DNA of 64,000 bases from Lewinellaceae bacterium (GCA_020636225.1 JACJYI010000005.1:452001-516000), one strand, 5' to 3'. Shown: positions 46,279-56,932, counted from the first letter of the stretch. Program-made: numbers and translations. The notes: generated by a model not told the origin, from the letters alone.

Positions 46279-48387
46279 TTACCGCCTGATCTTCATCACA
46301 CGAGCATGTTGCCACCAACCATCACCGTTGACCTTCAGCAGGTACATGCCATCGGGGAAAGCAGAAAGGTCGAGTGTCAGGCCAGAAGCAACACTGACCT
46401 GCTGCTGCAATAACCGCCCGTGCAGATCGTACATGGCCACCTGAGCCAGACCTGCGTTTTTTGGCCACTCGACCTGCACCGGTCCAATTGTCGGGTTGGG
46501 GAATACCGTGGCCTCGTTGATGGGATGATCCGGTGCATCTTCCGTGCCGACCAGATCTTCCAGATCGATCCGGCCGAGGAAACCGGCCGACTGGTAGGCA
46601 TACAGGTACCGCCCATCCGGCGTGACCGCACCGGGAATGGCATAGGTGCAAAAACCGGCGATGGATTGCCAGGTCAGGCCTTCATCGGTCGACCACTGGA
46701 TATTGGTCAGCAGATCCTGTTGTGACGGAAACAGTTCGCCGGAGTACCAGGCCCCATCGGGCCCTTTGACAATGGCTCCCGGCGCGGTCCTGCCAGCACA
46801 TGCCGTCGTACTCCAGGTCAGGCCGCCATCCGAGGAGCAACGGGTGCTTCCGCTGACGGTATTGAGGAGGGTGCCATCTTCCAGGACGAACAGATTGTCG
46901 ATCGGCTGGTTGGTAAAATCCCCATCCACGACCAGTTCCCAACTGTCGCCACCATCGGTGGTCGCCAGGATCTTTCCTCCATCAGTGCCGACGAAACCGT
47001 TCTGGTCGTCCGTGAACACCATGCTCCTGGGGAAGGTGCCGAAGCCATGATAGATGACCGTCCAGGTATCTCCCCCATCATCAGAGTAGGCGCCGTGGAC
47101 CGAACCAAACAGGTAAAGCCGACCACCCGGCAGTTGTTCGATGTGGAAGACGTAGGTCGTATCCTGGACGGCATCGGGGAACAATTTTTCCCAGCTTTGT
47201 CCGCCGTCCTTGGTGATCTGTGGGCCGGAGCTGTTGTAGGGAATGATCACCGTATCCTCATTCAGGGCCAGGAAGTCCCGGCTGACCGTAATGAAGGTAT
47301 TGGTGAGCTGGGTCCAGGTATTTCCGCCATCGGTGGTCTTGAACATGCCCTGCCGTTCCTGGAGGACATAGCCCACCATGTCGCTCGGGAAGGCAATGGC
47401 TTCAAAATTCGGTCGTAGGCCGGGAAACTGGCTTGTCGCCGTCTGCAGGCCATCATCGGAGTAGAGGATCTCGGTGCCCCAGCTGGCGATCCAGAACGAG
47501 CTGCCATCGCGATGGATGCCCTCAAATCGAAGGCCATACTGGTCGACACCGATGGAGGTGTTGTTCACCCAGGTCACCCCGCCGTCAGTGGACCGGAAGA
47601 TGCTGTTGGGGAAGACATAGCCGACCAGCTCCATTTCAGACAGGGCGGCCAGATAGCGCATGTTGCCCGGCACACCCGTGTCGGTGACCAGGGTCCAGGT
47701 GCTTCCTCCATCGGTGGTCTTGAAGATGTGCCGGTTCTGGTCGTACAGAAACCCGGTGTTCTCATCCAGCCAATCGCCATAGAGGGCATTGGCCGAAAAC
47801 TGGTAGATGGAATCCCAGGTTGCCCCGCCATCCGTGCTCTTGAGGAGGGGGCCACCGGATTGCTGGAAGATATAACCTGCCGTGGCGGAGGGAAAGTGGA
47901 TATCCTCCCGATAGGTATAGGCTAGGGGGATCTCGGTCCAGGTATCTCCGCTATCTGTGGATCGGAAGAGGCTGGTATTGCCATGCGCCAGGACGATGAC
48001 CTGATCGTCCACAAAATGAAAGCCTTTGGGGTCGCTGCAGTTGACGGGGATGTCGGACCAGGAGAGTCCGCCATCCGTGCTGCGAAAGACCTGCCCGTCC
48101 CGGGCCAGGAAGACCGTCTGGCAATCCGTTCCCGGCTTACAGGCCACGATATCAAAATCAAGTCCATCCGGGCAGGTGCCGATGGTCCAGTCCTGGCCGC
48201 TATTCGCTGTGCTGGCCAGTGTGGCACAGGTGCCGATGGCCCAGCCATTGCCACCTTCATCGACATGGACATCGCGGAAGTTCGTGGCAAAATCAAACGG
48301 TGTCAGCACCTCGACGGACGCTTGCTGGGCAGAGAGGGAGGCAACTGTACAAACGAGAATACACAGGGAGATGTAGTGACGCATCAT
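46279..48387 (-). CDS. YCF48/BNR-type propeller exoprotein with T9SS type A tail
   Basis: A 702-residue secreted protein starting MMRHYISLCILVCTVASLSA. About a dozen repeats of the 'S.DGG.TW..' Asp-box type run through residues 30-600 (for example STDGGLSWSDI, STDSGDTWTEI, KSTDGGATWDSI, TTDGGSTWTLV, TTDGGNTWTQL), the signature of YCF48/BNR propellers. The C-terminal ~75 residues are a type A T9SS tail (ATVFPNPTIGPVQVEWPKN, with VAMYDLHGRLLQQQ and FPDGMYLLKV). It is the last host-like gene before the AT-rich island. No enzymatic residues can be assigned. Confidence 0.88.
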   Translation of the reverse strand: MMRHYISLCILVCTVASLSAQQASVEVLTPFDFATNFRDVHVDEGGNGWAIGTCATLASTANSGQDWTIGTCPDGLDFDIVACKPGTDCQTVFLARDGQVFRSTDGGLSWSDIPVNCSDPKGFHFVDDQVIVLAHGNTSLFRSTDSGDTWTEIPLAYTYREDIHFPSATAGYIFQQSGGPLLKSTDGGATWDSIYQFSANALYGDWLDENTGFLYDQNRHIFKTTDGGSTWTLVTDTGVPGNMRYLAALSEMELVGYVFPNSIFRSTDGGVTWVNNTSIGVDQYGLRFEGIHRDGSSFWIASWGTEILYSDDGLQTATSQFPGLRPNFEAIAFPSDMVGYVLQERQGMFKTTDGGNTWTQLTNTFITVSRDFLALNEDTVIIPYNSSGPQITKDGGQSWEKLFPDAVQDTTYVFHIEQLPGGRLYLFGSVHGAYSDDGGDTWTVIYHGFGTFPRSMVFTDDQNGFVGTDGGKILATTDGGDSWELVVDGDFTNQPIDNLFVLEDGTLLNTVSGSTRCSSDGGLTWSTTACAGRTAPGAIVKGPDGAWYSGELFPSQQDLLTNIQWSTDEGLTWQSIAGFCTYAIPGAVTPDGRYLYAYQSAGFLGRIDLEDLVGTEDAPDHPINEATVFPNPTIGPVQVEWPKNAGLAQVAMYDLHGRLLQQQVSVASGLTLDLSAFPDGMYLLKVNGDGWWQHARVMKIRR

Positions 48388-48767
48388 TGGGGGGAGGTTT
48401 TGTGAAACAATCGGCGTGGATGGGCCAGTCTGTCTAAAGTTAGGAAAAACCTGCCGAATGGCCGGCACTCCTCCCGATCAGACCCGGATGATCCGGACCC
48501 AGGACAGGTCATGCCAGGGCGTGATCATTGGATCAGTGTTTTCCCGTGGGAAGGTATGTTGGCAGGATGGACTTTGAGTGAGGGGAGGGGGGATGGCTTT
48601 GCTTTCTGGTGGGTTTGTCCTTGTTTTCTATCGTCCAATCATCTCTTTCTTGATGGCTACAGGGTCGAGGTGCATTGTTTTCCATAAGTCAATGATTTAC
48701 GTGGAAGTTCTTGAATCATTGACGCACTTTGTGAAACAGTCTCATTACTTTCATAACAGCACTTTCT

Positions 48768-48908
48768 CCCGCATTGCGTATAGCCAATGTTGGGCAATCG
48801 TGTTTTTTCTTTTTCTGTCGCGCGTTGGCTTAGACACACTCTTTGACAAGCTTGGGTTCGCGCGGCTGGCTTGAGCCGCTTGGCAATGTGTGTGGCTTTG
48901 AAGCGTTG
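48768..48908. repeat. Left island site (attC-like motif plus hairpin)
   Basis: Contains CCCGCATTGCGTATAGCCAA and then TGTTGGGCAA (48768-48800), 25-30 positions of which match the right arm of the palindrome at 61299-61331, in the same orientation, including the following T-rich stretch. Its GTTGGGC fits the integron core consensus GTTRRRY exactly. Beyond it, a hairpin (GCGGCT 48862-48867, AGCCGC 48874-48879) lies between two direct copies of GCGTTGGC near 48830 and 48902, 10-90 bp past the stop of the sacsin-like gene. A matching left palindrome arm is not evident, so this copy may be partial. Confidence 0.45.
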
Positions 48909-48917
48909 GCATTACGT

Positions 48918-51900
48918 TCATCTGAAATAATTTTTTACCAGATCTACAAATTCACCAAACGGGATTCCGTTTTTCCAAATGTTGCGACTGATGTAAACTG
49001 ACTCAATCTTGTCATCCAGTGAGACCTTTACTTCTGCATGGGTATCCAAGGCTTGCAGGCCATTTGACCAATCTTCAATGGAATTGCCTATTTGGCTTCC
49101 AATGTCTGGCACAAATCGAGCATGCTCTTTGAAATAATCAGATGTCACTGCTTGATCGTCTTCAGGACGAGTAAGGACAGCAAGGGAATAAGCGTCTTTT
49201 TCAAGAACGGCAGTTTTACCTTGAAGGAGGGACATGTTTACATTCCCCTTTAATGGCTCAACACTCTTTATCTCAATGGCGTATTCCTTACCCATGGCAA
49301 CTATCACAAAGTCTTTCCCAATATCTGGATTGAGAATTTCAAATTCAGGTTCCACTGAGGTAAGTGCTTCTTTAAATGCTACTTCGGCAGCTTTGCCAAT
49401 TCCTTTCCATCTTTCTATTTGTCGTTTGGCATCAAGCATTTCCTGGGCTTTAGCAAGAAGTTGACTTGTTCCCAATTCAGCAGCAGCAGACTCAAACTGC
49501 TTCATTTCTTCGGTTGTGAGGTTGATCTTAGCCAGGTCTTCAATGTCGTCAATGGATTTTCCTGACTTGATAATGCCATTGATTTGTTGGCTAAATTTTT
49601 CACCTAAGGCAAGCATATTCAGGTGTGGTCTTTTCTCTTCAAACTTTGTTAGGCAAGTTTCTGGAAGAGAGGGGAACTGATCAACCCATGCGCTTAATGA
49701 AAGAAATAGACTGTTGTATTCTTTGCCCGGTTTTACTTTGGTATCAATGTCTTCAGGATAAAAGAGCTTATCTATTTCGTTGGTTATGATTTCAATGCTT
49801 CTTGTTCTTATCTCACTATTACTTATTTGAGTAGCTACAATGTTTTTTCGTGGATCGCCATGTTTGGTGTAATCCTTGAAAATATCTTTGATTGTATCGT
49901 CAAAATAATGGGAATCGGCTTCTGCGTAGATAAAATCATTGTAAGGCTTGAACTCATCACTTTGGACAGGGATAATGTTCCTCTTTAGAATGATTTCCTT
50001 GGAATCCTCTTGCATTGCAAATACATAAGACAAGAATTGGTTATACCAATCAAAGAAAGATTCAGAATGACCTTCAAAGTAAGCTTCTGCGAATAGTGAA
50101 GGCTTATCTGATTTTTCTATCAGGTAACTCACATATTTAACCGACCAGAGATCAGCAGAACGATAATAGTTTTCATAGTCCGTTGATATGATTTTCTTCT
50201 TCGGTGCAAACTGTGGTAATAGTTGATTGATGGTATTGAACCAATTTTCTCGCTTTAAAGCTCTATCACTTCTAAATAGGCAACAAACATGAAAGACGGC
50301 TTTTATTTGCTCATCAGTGGCCTCTTCGACCTTTAGGTCACTGATAAGGTTTTTATTGAGGTCGTTGTAAAATTCATTGAGATCGAAAGGTTTGATCCCT
50401 TCTACATTACCGACTTTTCGGTTGAGAAATTCTTCATCTAAATCTCTTCCTAAACCTTTAGAGACAAGCTTAAACTCGTTATCAATCTGGGGATGCAAAT
50501 ACAACTCACTATCTTTTGCTTTGAAGTGATTTGCCTCGGTTGGGTAGATTGGTGTAGTATCTCCAAGGTGTAACAGGTTGTTCTCAGCAAGAAACTCATA
50601 AAGGCTTTTTAGCCAGTCAAACGATTCTTCTTCACGAAGATCAATGGTTGTTTCAACCAGAGCTACCAGGTGATTGATGTCAAATTGAACACCTGTCGGC
50701 CATTGTTCTAATTCCTGATCGATGATTTCTGACCAATGCCAAATGCTTTCTTTCTCAGGAAGATGTTCAGGGATAATGGAGCTTGCCAAATCAAAAAGCG
50801 AGTCTCTGGATTCTAAACCTGACAGAATGAATCTTGCTTCCTCAATTTTCACTTGTGCGCCAGATACGGTCTTTACAATAGGCTTGGAGAGCAAGAATTG
50901 TCTGATAGGAGATTGGATGTTTTCCTCATACCAATCAACATTCGAATATCTATCCACATGCTCAGGTAAACCGCTCTTGGCTACCAAATGGGCATTTTGA
51001 ACTTTTGGTAGTAGCTGCTCTATAAATTTGAGGTAATGGCTGATGAAATCAGTAAGCGCATTTCTGTTTTTTGTTGCGATTGGATCAGGTTCTTCTTTAT
51101 TGGTGATCTTGGTTCTGATACCCTCCCTTAGTTCTGTTGGGTGGAAATCACTGTGTTGAAGGAGTACAGGTAGATTGAATTTTTCTGTGCCAATCAATGG
51201 GAATTCCTTGTAAAGTACCGCCTGATTCTCCAATGGTAGAAGTGAATAGGTAGTACCGTTCTTTTTGGCTGGAATGCCAAAAATCAGCTTTTCTGATTGC
51301 TGGAATAAAAGACCATTTTCTGAATCAGTGGATGCAAATTGAATATCCGGAAACTCAGAGGCTTCTGTATGCAAACTGAATGAACCTGACCACTCAGGAG
51401 TTGAAACCTCAATCTTCTTAATGGAGCGATTGATAAGAAGTGTAAAGGCAGCATTTCTTTTCAATTCAATCAATCCTTTTTCAGCGTATTTGTATGAGTC
51501 TGAAGTGAGGGTGTAAATGAACCTATTGGAGTGGTCCTGAATATCTTCCGATGATTTTTTGCCTATAGCTTGAATTTCTGAAAACGTAACACCTAGAGAT
51601 TTCTGCATAGCATCCAATGCGATACTTTCATCTAAAGTGGCCGCTGAGCGGTCAATTTGAAGTGAAAACCTTCTTTCGCCCGCTACATTGGTATGCACTC
51701 CATCTATGGTCAGTTTCTTATTTAAGATGTGGGTAGTGACAAATCCGGTTCCGTATTTTCCTGTTGTGCCGCCTTCACCATTCAATGATTTAGTGGACGT
51801 TTTATAGAGAATTGCGAGAAGGTGCTTTGTCTCAAATGGTTTACCATTATGAGCGAACTCAAGCTTGTCTTGAGTGAGGTTGATCGAGATGGTGATTCCG

Positions 51901-52076
51901 TCAGGATTGGCAACATCTTTGGCGTTTTGAAGAAGCTCCCAAATCCATCTTGTTTTCTTATTCTCAGGGAAAGTATAAAGCCTGTCCACATCATGAATGA
52001 TGTCCCTAGCTTCACTTTCAGTGCGCTGTTTCTCTCTTTCTACACTGGCCTCATCGAGTTGTAAGCTTTCCTCCAT
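48918..52076 (-). CDS. Sacsin/NOV-type GHKL ATPase-like protein with C-terminal nuclease-like domain
   Basis: A 1,052-residue protein, last gene of the restriction operon (10 bp after hsdR). The N-terminus is a GHKL ATP-binding fold of the sacsin/NOV kind: N-box WELLQNAKD (N51), G1 FAHNGKPF (74-81), G2 GKYGTGF (106-112). The middle ~750 residues are helical without recognised domain. Residues ~900-940 look like a PD-(D/E)XK nuclease of the DUF3883/NOV_C type: GIGKAAEVAFKEAL, then GKDFVIVAMGKEYAIEIKS giving D922, E935 and K937. The order ATPase plus nuclease is that of several phage-defence effectors; the placement in the operon suggests a defence role, which is inference. No signal or membrane segment. 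Confidence 0.85.
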   Translation of the reverse strand: MEESLQLDEASVEREKQRTESEARDIIHDVDRLYTFPENKKTRWIWELLQNAKDVANPDGITISINLTQDKLEFAHNGKPFETKHLLAILYKTSTKSLNGEGGTTGKYGTGFVTTHILNKKLTIDGVHTNVAGERRFSLQIDRSAATLDESIALDAMQKSLGVTFSEIQAIGKKSSEDIQDHSNRFIYTLTSDSYKYAEKGLIELKRNAAFTLLINRSIKKIEVSTPEWSGSFSLHTEASEFPDIQFASTDSENGLLFQQSEKLIFGIPAKKNGTTYSLLPLENQAVLYKEFPLIGTEKFNLPVLLQHSDFHPTELREGIRTKITNKEEPDPIATKNRNALTDFISHYLKFIEQLLPKVQNAHLVAKSGLPEHVDRYSNVDWYEENIQSPIRQFLLSKPIVKTVSGAQVKIEEARFILSGLESRDSLFDLASSIIPEHLPEKESIWHWSEIIDQELEQWPTGVQFDINHLVALVETTIDLREEESFDWLKSLYEFLAENNLLHLGDTTPIYPTEANHFKAKDSELYLHPQIDNEFKLVSKGLGRDLDEEFLNRKVGNVEGIKPFDLNEFYNDLNKNLISDLKVEEATDEQIKAVFHVCCLFRSDRALKRENWFNTINQLLPQFAPKKKIISTDYENYYRSADLWSVKYVSYLIEKSDKPSLFAEAYFEGHSESFFDWYNQFLSYVFAMQEDSKEIILKRNIIPVQSDEFKPYNDFIYAEADSHYFDDTIKDIFKDYTKHGDPRKNIVATQISNSEIRTRSIEIITNEIDKLFYPEDIDTKVKPGKEYNSLFLSLSAWVDQFPSLPETCLTKFEEKRPHLNMLALGEKFSQQINGIIKSGKSIDDIEDLAKINLTTEEMKQFESAAAELGTSQLLAKAQEMLDAKRQIERWKGIGKAAEVAFKEALTSVEPEFEILNPDIGKDFVIVAMGKEYAIEIKSVEPLKGNVNMSLLQGKTAVLEKDAYSLAVLTRPEDDQAVTSDYFKEHARFVPDIGSQIGNSIEDWSNGLQALDTHAEVKVSLDDKIESVYISRNIWKNGIPFGEFVDLVKNYFR

Positions 52077-52085
52077 TTTTAAAAC

Positions 52086-55000
52086 TCAGATTTTATCATT
52101 TTGATGCTTCTGTGTGATCTTCTCATATATCTCTTTCGCCAGTACACCATAAGCTGCATTTTGAAATTCGACATCTTCCATGTACCTGGAGACTATATCG
52201 TCATTTTCAGACATCCGTTGAATCATCAGGTTTTCAATAGCTTTTCTAATGCCAAGCTGAAACTTATCCAGAGGATTAGCTTCTGCTGTCTGGATAATCT
52301 TCTGATCTTTGGAAGCCTTTTCTCGGATCTGTTCAAAGAACAGACGGTCTTCCTCGGAGAAGTCAGTTCCAAACTTATTGTTGAGTACTTCAATGATCTC
52401 TGATAAGGGCTTTTTTTGTTCTTTCGATTTGCCTGAGCCTACTTCTGTTATTCCTTTTACTCCATAGGGTTCACCTTCTTCCATTACAATTGAACCACTT
52501 GAAACTCGTTCAATACGGTAGTAATGAAGGCTTACATCATCTTCTGGTTTGATGACTTCATAATCTCTTTCTCTTGGCAGATGCGGGAGTAGAAACCTGC
52601 TAAAACTATAGAGCATTTCAAGCTCTGCATCTGCATAAGGAATGATCTGGCTTAAAAACGAATAAGCCTTGACAAAGGCAGATACTTTATCTCTGAACAA
52701 CTTGGCCGGTTCTTCTTCTAACGTTTTGTATCTGTCCACTGCTGGCTGAATATGTTTTTGCATTCGGGCATGATCAGACGGGTTTTGCGTTTCCAAGGCT
52801 TTGTAAAAGACTTGAGCAAAGGCCTCCACCTCTGACCAATAGTACACTTGCATGGCATTCAATTCATGCTTCAATGTCTCTAAAAGCTGTGGGTCAGTAG
52901 TTTCCTGAAGTGACGTCTGGTCGTAATATGGTTTAAAGGCTTTGTAGATGTCCTCTGCACTGTTGACAAAATCCAGGACAAAGGGAGTTTCTTTGCCTGG
53001 ACTAATCCGGTTGAGCCTTGAAAGGGTCTGAACGGCCTGAACTCCATCCAACCTTTTATCTACATACATGGTATGGAGTAGGGGTTGATCAAATCCCGTT
53101 TGGTACTTGTTAGCCACTAGCAGAATCTGATAATCATCTGTATCGAATTTTTCAGGAAGCTGACTTTCGCTGATGGGCTTGCCGGTAATTACATCCGTAT
53201 TCATTTCTGGTTCCGAGTATTCCAACCCTGTATCAGGGTCTTGTACTTTACCACTAAAGGCTACCATTGGCCTCACATCTTCATAGCCTTTCTTTTCTAT
53301 GTAGCGCTGGAAAGCCAACATATATTTTACTGCATGTAGTCTTGAACTGGTTACCAACATCGCTTTGGCTTTGCCATTAATTCTATGCTTCACAGAACTA
53401 CGGAAATGCTCAATCATTATTTCGGTTCGCTGCTCCACATTGACGGGATGGAGGCTCATGAACTTTCCTAAAGCCTTGGCCGCCTTTTTCTGAGGTAATT
53501 CAGGATCATCTTCAATGGCCTTTACCAGTTTATAGAAGTTGTTGTATGTGGTATAATTCTCCAGTACATTCAAAATAAATCCTTCCTGAATGGCCTGACG
53601 CATGGAGTACACATGGAAGGCTTCATCATTTCTACCGAATAACTGCAAGGTTTTCCCCTTTGGCGTGGCTGTGAAAGCAAAGAAGCTGATATTCTTTTGT
53701 TTACCTCTTGACTCCATTACCTGATTAAGCCGATCTTCCCAATCGGATTCTGCTTCTTCGGTTTCTATTGTTGTTCCTGCACCCAGTATTTCTTTAAGTT
53801 CTCTTGCCGTTTCTCCTGTCTGGCTCGAATGGGCTTCATCTACAATGATTGCGTATTTCCGTTTGGCAATTTCTTCTTGCCAAACTTTTGATGTGGCAAT
53901 CTGATCTTCGGTAGCTTTATCGGAACTATCAGCTCCTGCCACTTTGAGCAAACCCTTTAAGACAAAGGGAAACTTTTGGAGTGTGGTTATCACAATTTTA
54001 GTCCCGTCAACGAGGGCTTCTGCCAACTGCTGAGAGTTTTGATCTATGGCTTTTACAACACCCTGAGCATGCTCAATTTGATAAATCGCATCCTGTAGTT
54101 GTCTGTCCAGGACTTTTCGGTCTGTTATGACTACTACGCAATCAAAAACCTTTTGATCATCATCAGTATGGAGGCTGGCCAATCGATGTGAGAGCCATGA
54201 AATACTATTGGTTTTGCCACTACCGGCTGAATGTTGAATCAGATAATTGTGGCCGGTGCCCTCATCTCTTGATGTCTTAATTAATTCTCTGACGGCATCC
54301 AATTGATGGTATCGGGGGAAGATGACAGTCTCCTTGGTATATTTCTTTTTAACACCATACTCATCCGTTGTGGTCTCTTCCTTGGTCTCAATGAACATGA
54401 AGCTACCGATGATCTCCAAAAAGCTGTCACGCTGAAGTACTTCTTCCCAGAAGTATCCGGTGCGATGACCTGAGGGATGTTGAGGGTTTCCTGCACCACA
54501 TTGAATTTCTCCTGGATGACTTCCTCTATTGAAAGGGAGGAAAAATGTTTTTTCACCCCTCAAGTGGGTAGACATGTGAACTTCATCCGTATCGGCAGCA
54601 AAGTGTACCACTGCACCCGATTTGAATTTGAAGAGTGGCATCCTCCAATCCCTATCTTTTCGGTATTGGACTACTGCATGTTTCCAATTTTGACCAGTTG
54701 CTGGATTCTTCAGTTCGCAGGTGGCTACCGGAAGGCCGTTGATTGAAAAAACCAGATCCATAGTGTCATGGCTGGAAGTATGACAAGGAACCTGACGGGT
54801 TACGGTCAGTTGGTTTTTTTGATAGCGTTCCAGAATCTCGGGGTTGAGCTGATGGGCAGGTTTGAAATACGCCATTTGAAAGGTCTTGCCGAAAAACTTG
54901 AAGCCGTGACGCAAGATGTGAAGGGTTCCTTTCAGGTTCCTTTCTTTAACCAGCGTATCAAGGATTTTCGCATCCAATTCTTGCCCGTGAAGTTTCAGCA

Positions 55001-55169
55001 TTTGCTGATAAAGTTCCTGCTGGCTGGACTGGATGAAGGAAAGGACACGATCCGTGAAGAATCCATTTTTTCGATCAAATTCTTTATTCGTTCCTTGTGT
55101 CCAACCACCTTGGGTAAGCAGGACTTCCTCTATGTAGGCTTCAAAGGCTTGTTCTGTTGTTGCTTTCAT
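52086..55169 (-). CDS. hsdR: Type I restriction enzyme R subunit
   Basis: A 1,027-residue restriction-translocase subunit. The N-terminal nuclease domain has D138 in HDTMDLVF and E152-x-K154 in ATCELKNP, the PD-(D/E)XK catalytic set. The SF2 motor follows, with Walker A QHSAGSGKT (to ~320), DEAH at 444-447 (IIVDEAHSSQTGE), a motif III-like FFAFTATPKG and a motif VI-like NKYQTGFDQP. All main residues are intact, so the protein should be functional if HsdS and HsdM are. It overlaps the FRG gene by 4 nt (ATGA) and ends 10 bp before the sacsin-like gene. Base composition is AT-rich, as in the whole island. Confidence 0.95.
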   Translation of the reverse strand: MKATTEQAFEAYIEEVLLTQGGWTQGTNKEFDRKNGFFTDRVLSFIQSSQQELYQQMLKLHGQELDAKILDTLVKERNLKGTLHILRHGFKFFGKTFQMAYFKPAHQLNPEILERYQKNQLTVTRQVPCHTSSHDTMDLVFSINGLPVATCELKNPATGQNWKHAVVQYRKDRDWRMPLFKFKSGAVVHFAADTDEVHMSTHLRGEKTFFLPFNRGSHPGEIQCGAGNPQHPSGHRTGYFWEEVLQRDSFLEIIGSFMFIETKEETTTDEYGVKKKYTKETVIFPRYHQLDAVRELIKTSRDEGTGHNYLIQHSAGSGKTNSISWLSHRLASLHTDDDQKVFDCVVVITDRKVLDRQLQDAIYQIEHAQGVVKAIDQNSQQLAEALVDGTKIVITTLQKFPFVLKGLLKVAGADSSDKATEDQIATSKVWQEEIAKRKYAIIVDEAHSSQTGETARELKEILGAGTTIETEEAESDWEDRLNQVMESRGKQKNISFFAFTATPKGKTLQLFGRNDEAFHVYSMRQAIQEGFILNVLENYTTYNNFYKLVKAIEDDPELPQKKAAKALGKFMSLHPVNVEQRTEIMIEHFRSSVKHRINGKAKAMLVTSSRLHAVKYMLAFQRYIEKKGYEDVRPMVAFSGKVQDPDTGLEYSEPEMNTDVITGKPISESQLPEKFDTDDYQILLVANKYQTGFDQPLLHTMYVDKRLDGVQAVQTLSRLNRISPGKETPFVLDFVNSAEDIYKAFKPYYDQTSLQETTDPQLLETLKHELNAMQVYYWSEVEAFAQVFYKALETQNPSDHARMQKHIQPAVDRYKTLEEEPAKLFRDKVSAFVKAYSFLSQIIPYADAELEMLYSFSRFLLPHLPRERDYEVIKPEDDVSLHYYRIERVSSGSIVMEEGEPYGVKGITEVGSGKSKEQKKPLSEIIEVLNNKFGTDFSEEDRLFFEQIREKASKDQKIIQTAEANPLDKFQLGIRKAIENLMIQRMSENDDIVSRYMEDVEFQNAAYGVLAKEIYEKITQKHQNDKI

Positions 55170-56050
55170 AGTCCGTTTTCAAATTCTTTGTACTTCAGCC
55201 ATTTCGCCATGCCGTCCAGATCAGGAAACAACTGTTTGTCAAACACGCCATACTGCTCCAACTGCTTACATATCTTCTTGTGGTTGTCTTTTTTATGCTC
55301 GATTACGTATTCTATATAATCATTTTCATCAATAGGATTCAGAGGATGGTGACAAGCTAGCAACACACCATCTTGCGCTCTTATCCTTGGCGATACGTGT
55401 GCCGGGTCATAAATAATGTCTTCACTAATATCAAAAGGAGACTGTACCTCGTCCTTTGTCAAAGCATTTACAACTGATAAAGGTTTTTCTTTCTTCTCTT
55501 CTTCTACATTTACTGATTCAGCATCCCCATCCTCTAAGTAATCTCCAAATGGGTCTTCTTCCTCCTCAAGTACTTTTTCTGTCATGGAGTCTCCAACCGG
55601 CAAGATGTCTCGATGTTTGTTTTCTTCATACCGAAGGAAATCACTGTATTTCTTTACCGGCTTTGTCAATACATAAACTGCACTGTCTGAGCCTGAAATT
55701 GAATTTCTACAAGCAAAGTATAAGGCTACCAGCGGATTGGTGGTCCAATCCATGAAGCGGGTGGGAAGGCCATGGTGTTGGGCAAGAGCCAGCATTTCCC
55801 AGTCGTTTCTGGGAATGTGGTTCACATGGCCTATCACATGATTGGCAAATGTGTCCAATACCCGGCACTCGAAATCAAAGAGATCCGATAGCCGCTTTGG
55901 TACTTTAAAATCCGGTCTACCAAGCGAAGGAACCAAGACAAATCCATCAGAAACCCGCTTGGCCTGTCCCCGGAAATAAGGTCTGGGTACGGTGACTTCC
56001 TCGATCTCCTTCAGGTACTTTTCAAATGAGTCAATACAAATGGTGTTCAT
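55166..56050 (-). CDS. FRG-domain protein encoded within the type I R-M operon
   Basis: A 294-residue protein with an FRG domain at about residues 22-115: the namesake motif YFRGQ (25-29) and the second signature ALAQHHGLPTRFMDWTTNPL followed by VALYFA. FRG domains occur widely in bacteria, often beside mobile or restriction genes, and have no proven biochemical activity. The segment ~140-200 is highly acidic (EEEEDPFGDYLEDGDAES), a likely disordered linker, and the C-terminal ~90 residues are a separate part. The start codon overlaps the hsdS stop by 4 nt and its stop overlaps the hsdR start by 4 nt, so translation of the three is coupled. Confidence 0.88.
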   Translation of the reverse strand: MNTICIDSFEKYLKEIEEVTVPRPYFRGQAKRVSDGFVLVPSLGRPDFKVPKRLSDLFDFECRVLDTFANHVIGHVNHIPRNDWEMLALAQHHGLPTRFMDWTTNPLVALYFACRNSISGSDSAVYVLTKPVKKYSDFLRYEENKHRDILPVGDSMTEKVLEEEEDPFGDYLEDGDAESVNVEEEKKEKPLSVVNALTKDEVQSPFDISEDIIYDPAHVSPRIRAQDGVLLACHHPLNPIDENDYIEYVIEHKKDNHKKICKQLEQYGVFDKQLFPDLDGMAKWLKYKEFENGL

Positions 56051-56627
56051 GACGGTTCTGTGACTTTGATTTTACCTGTAACCGCAGCTGAGATAAGTGA
56101 GGTTTTGTACTCTTTGAGTCTAATTATTGTATCACCTGTATATTTAATTATCTTCTCAATTTTCCTAACCTCTCTATCTAAAAATTCTGAAATAACCTCT
56201 TGTTCTTTAAATGGAGGAATTAAAACAGGCAAGTTTTTCAATATGTTCTGCCCTAACGATGCTCTAGTCACAATATTCATTTCTCCAACAAAAAATGCTC
56301 TTAACAATTGATTTCGAAATTGATACTTAGAGAAACCAGAAAATAATCTATTCTTAAACGGGCGAAACCGTATTAAAAATCCCGAAAATACTGCCTTTTC
56401 AATTGAATTAAGGCAAGTTGCTGCAAACCCAATTTCTTCAACTGTCTCTGATGTCCTAGTGAAAAATATATCTCCTTCTTCAACGGAGTAATTTATTTGA
56501 TCCTCGAATGTAGAATTAGCTAAACCTGATCCTGATTTCGGAATAACCAGATTATTGTAAACATTGAGCTACTCCCCAAAAACGGAGCCACCAGTTAAGG
56601 TGAAAGTACCTAACTTAACAGTGGCAT

Positions 56628-56921
56628 ATGAAACGTACAAGACGAAAGTTTACAGCGGCCTTCAAGGCCCAGGTAGCCCTAGCTGCCTTGAGAGAACGGG
56701 AGAGCCTGTCAGATCTGGCTGCCCGATATGATATCCATCCCAATCTGATCACCAAGTGGAAGCAGGAATTCCAAGCCAATGCAGAAAAGGTCTTCGAGAA
56801 AGGAGGTGGTGATACCGGTGATCCAAAGGTTGATATCGAAAAGTTGTACGCCAAGATCGGGCAGCTGGAGATGGATCGTGACTTTCTAAAAAAAAGCTTG
56901 CGCAAAACCGGTCTGATGTAG
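56628..56921 (+). CDS. IS3-family transposase OrfA
   Basis: A 97-residue helix-turn-helix protein (MKRTRRKFTAAFKAQVALAA, then DLAARYDIHPNLITKWKQEF) with a leucine-zipper-like C-terminus (DIEKLYAKIGQLEMDRDFLK). It is OrfA of an IS3 element, which binds the terminal repeats and provides the N-terminal part of the fused transposase OrfAB. Its 3' end carries the slippery run at 56888-56895. Confidence 0.95.
   Translation: MKRTRRKFTAAFKAQVALAALRERESLSDLAARYDIHPNLITKWKQEFQANAEKVFEKGGGDTGDPKVDIEKLYAKIGQLEMDRDFLKKSLRKTGLM
56888..56895 (+). promoter_or_regulatory. Programmed -1 frameshift slippery site
   Basis: A run of eight A residues near the end of orfA, read CTA AAA AAA AGC in frame, gives an A-AAA-AAA slippery heptamer. 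The -1 frame is open from here through the whole of orfB, so the fused OrfAB transposase can be made, as known for IS3 elements. Confidence 0.8.
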
Positions 56922-56932
56922 ATCGTAAGGCT

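Noticed and set aside
48657..48839. 60-codon minus-strand frame in the left island boundary
   Set aside because: It lies across the attC-like motif and T-rich run; the translation looks like read-out of a repeat, not a protein.
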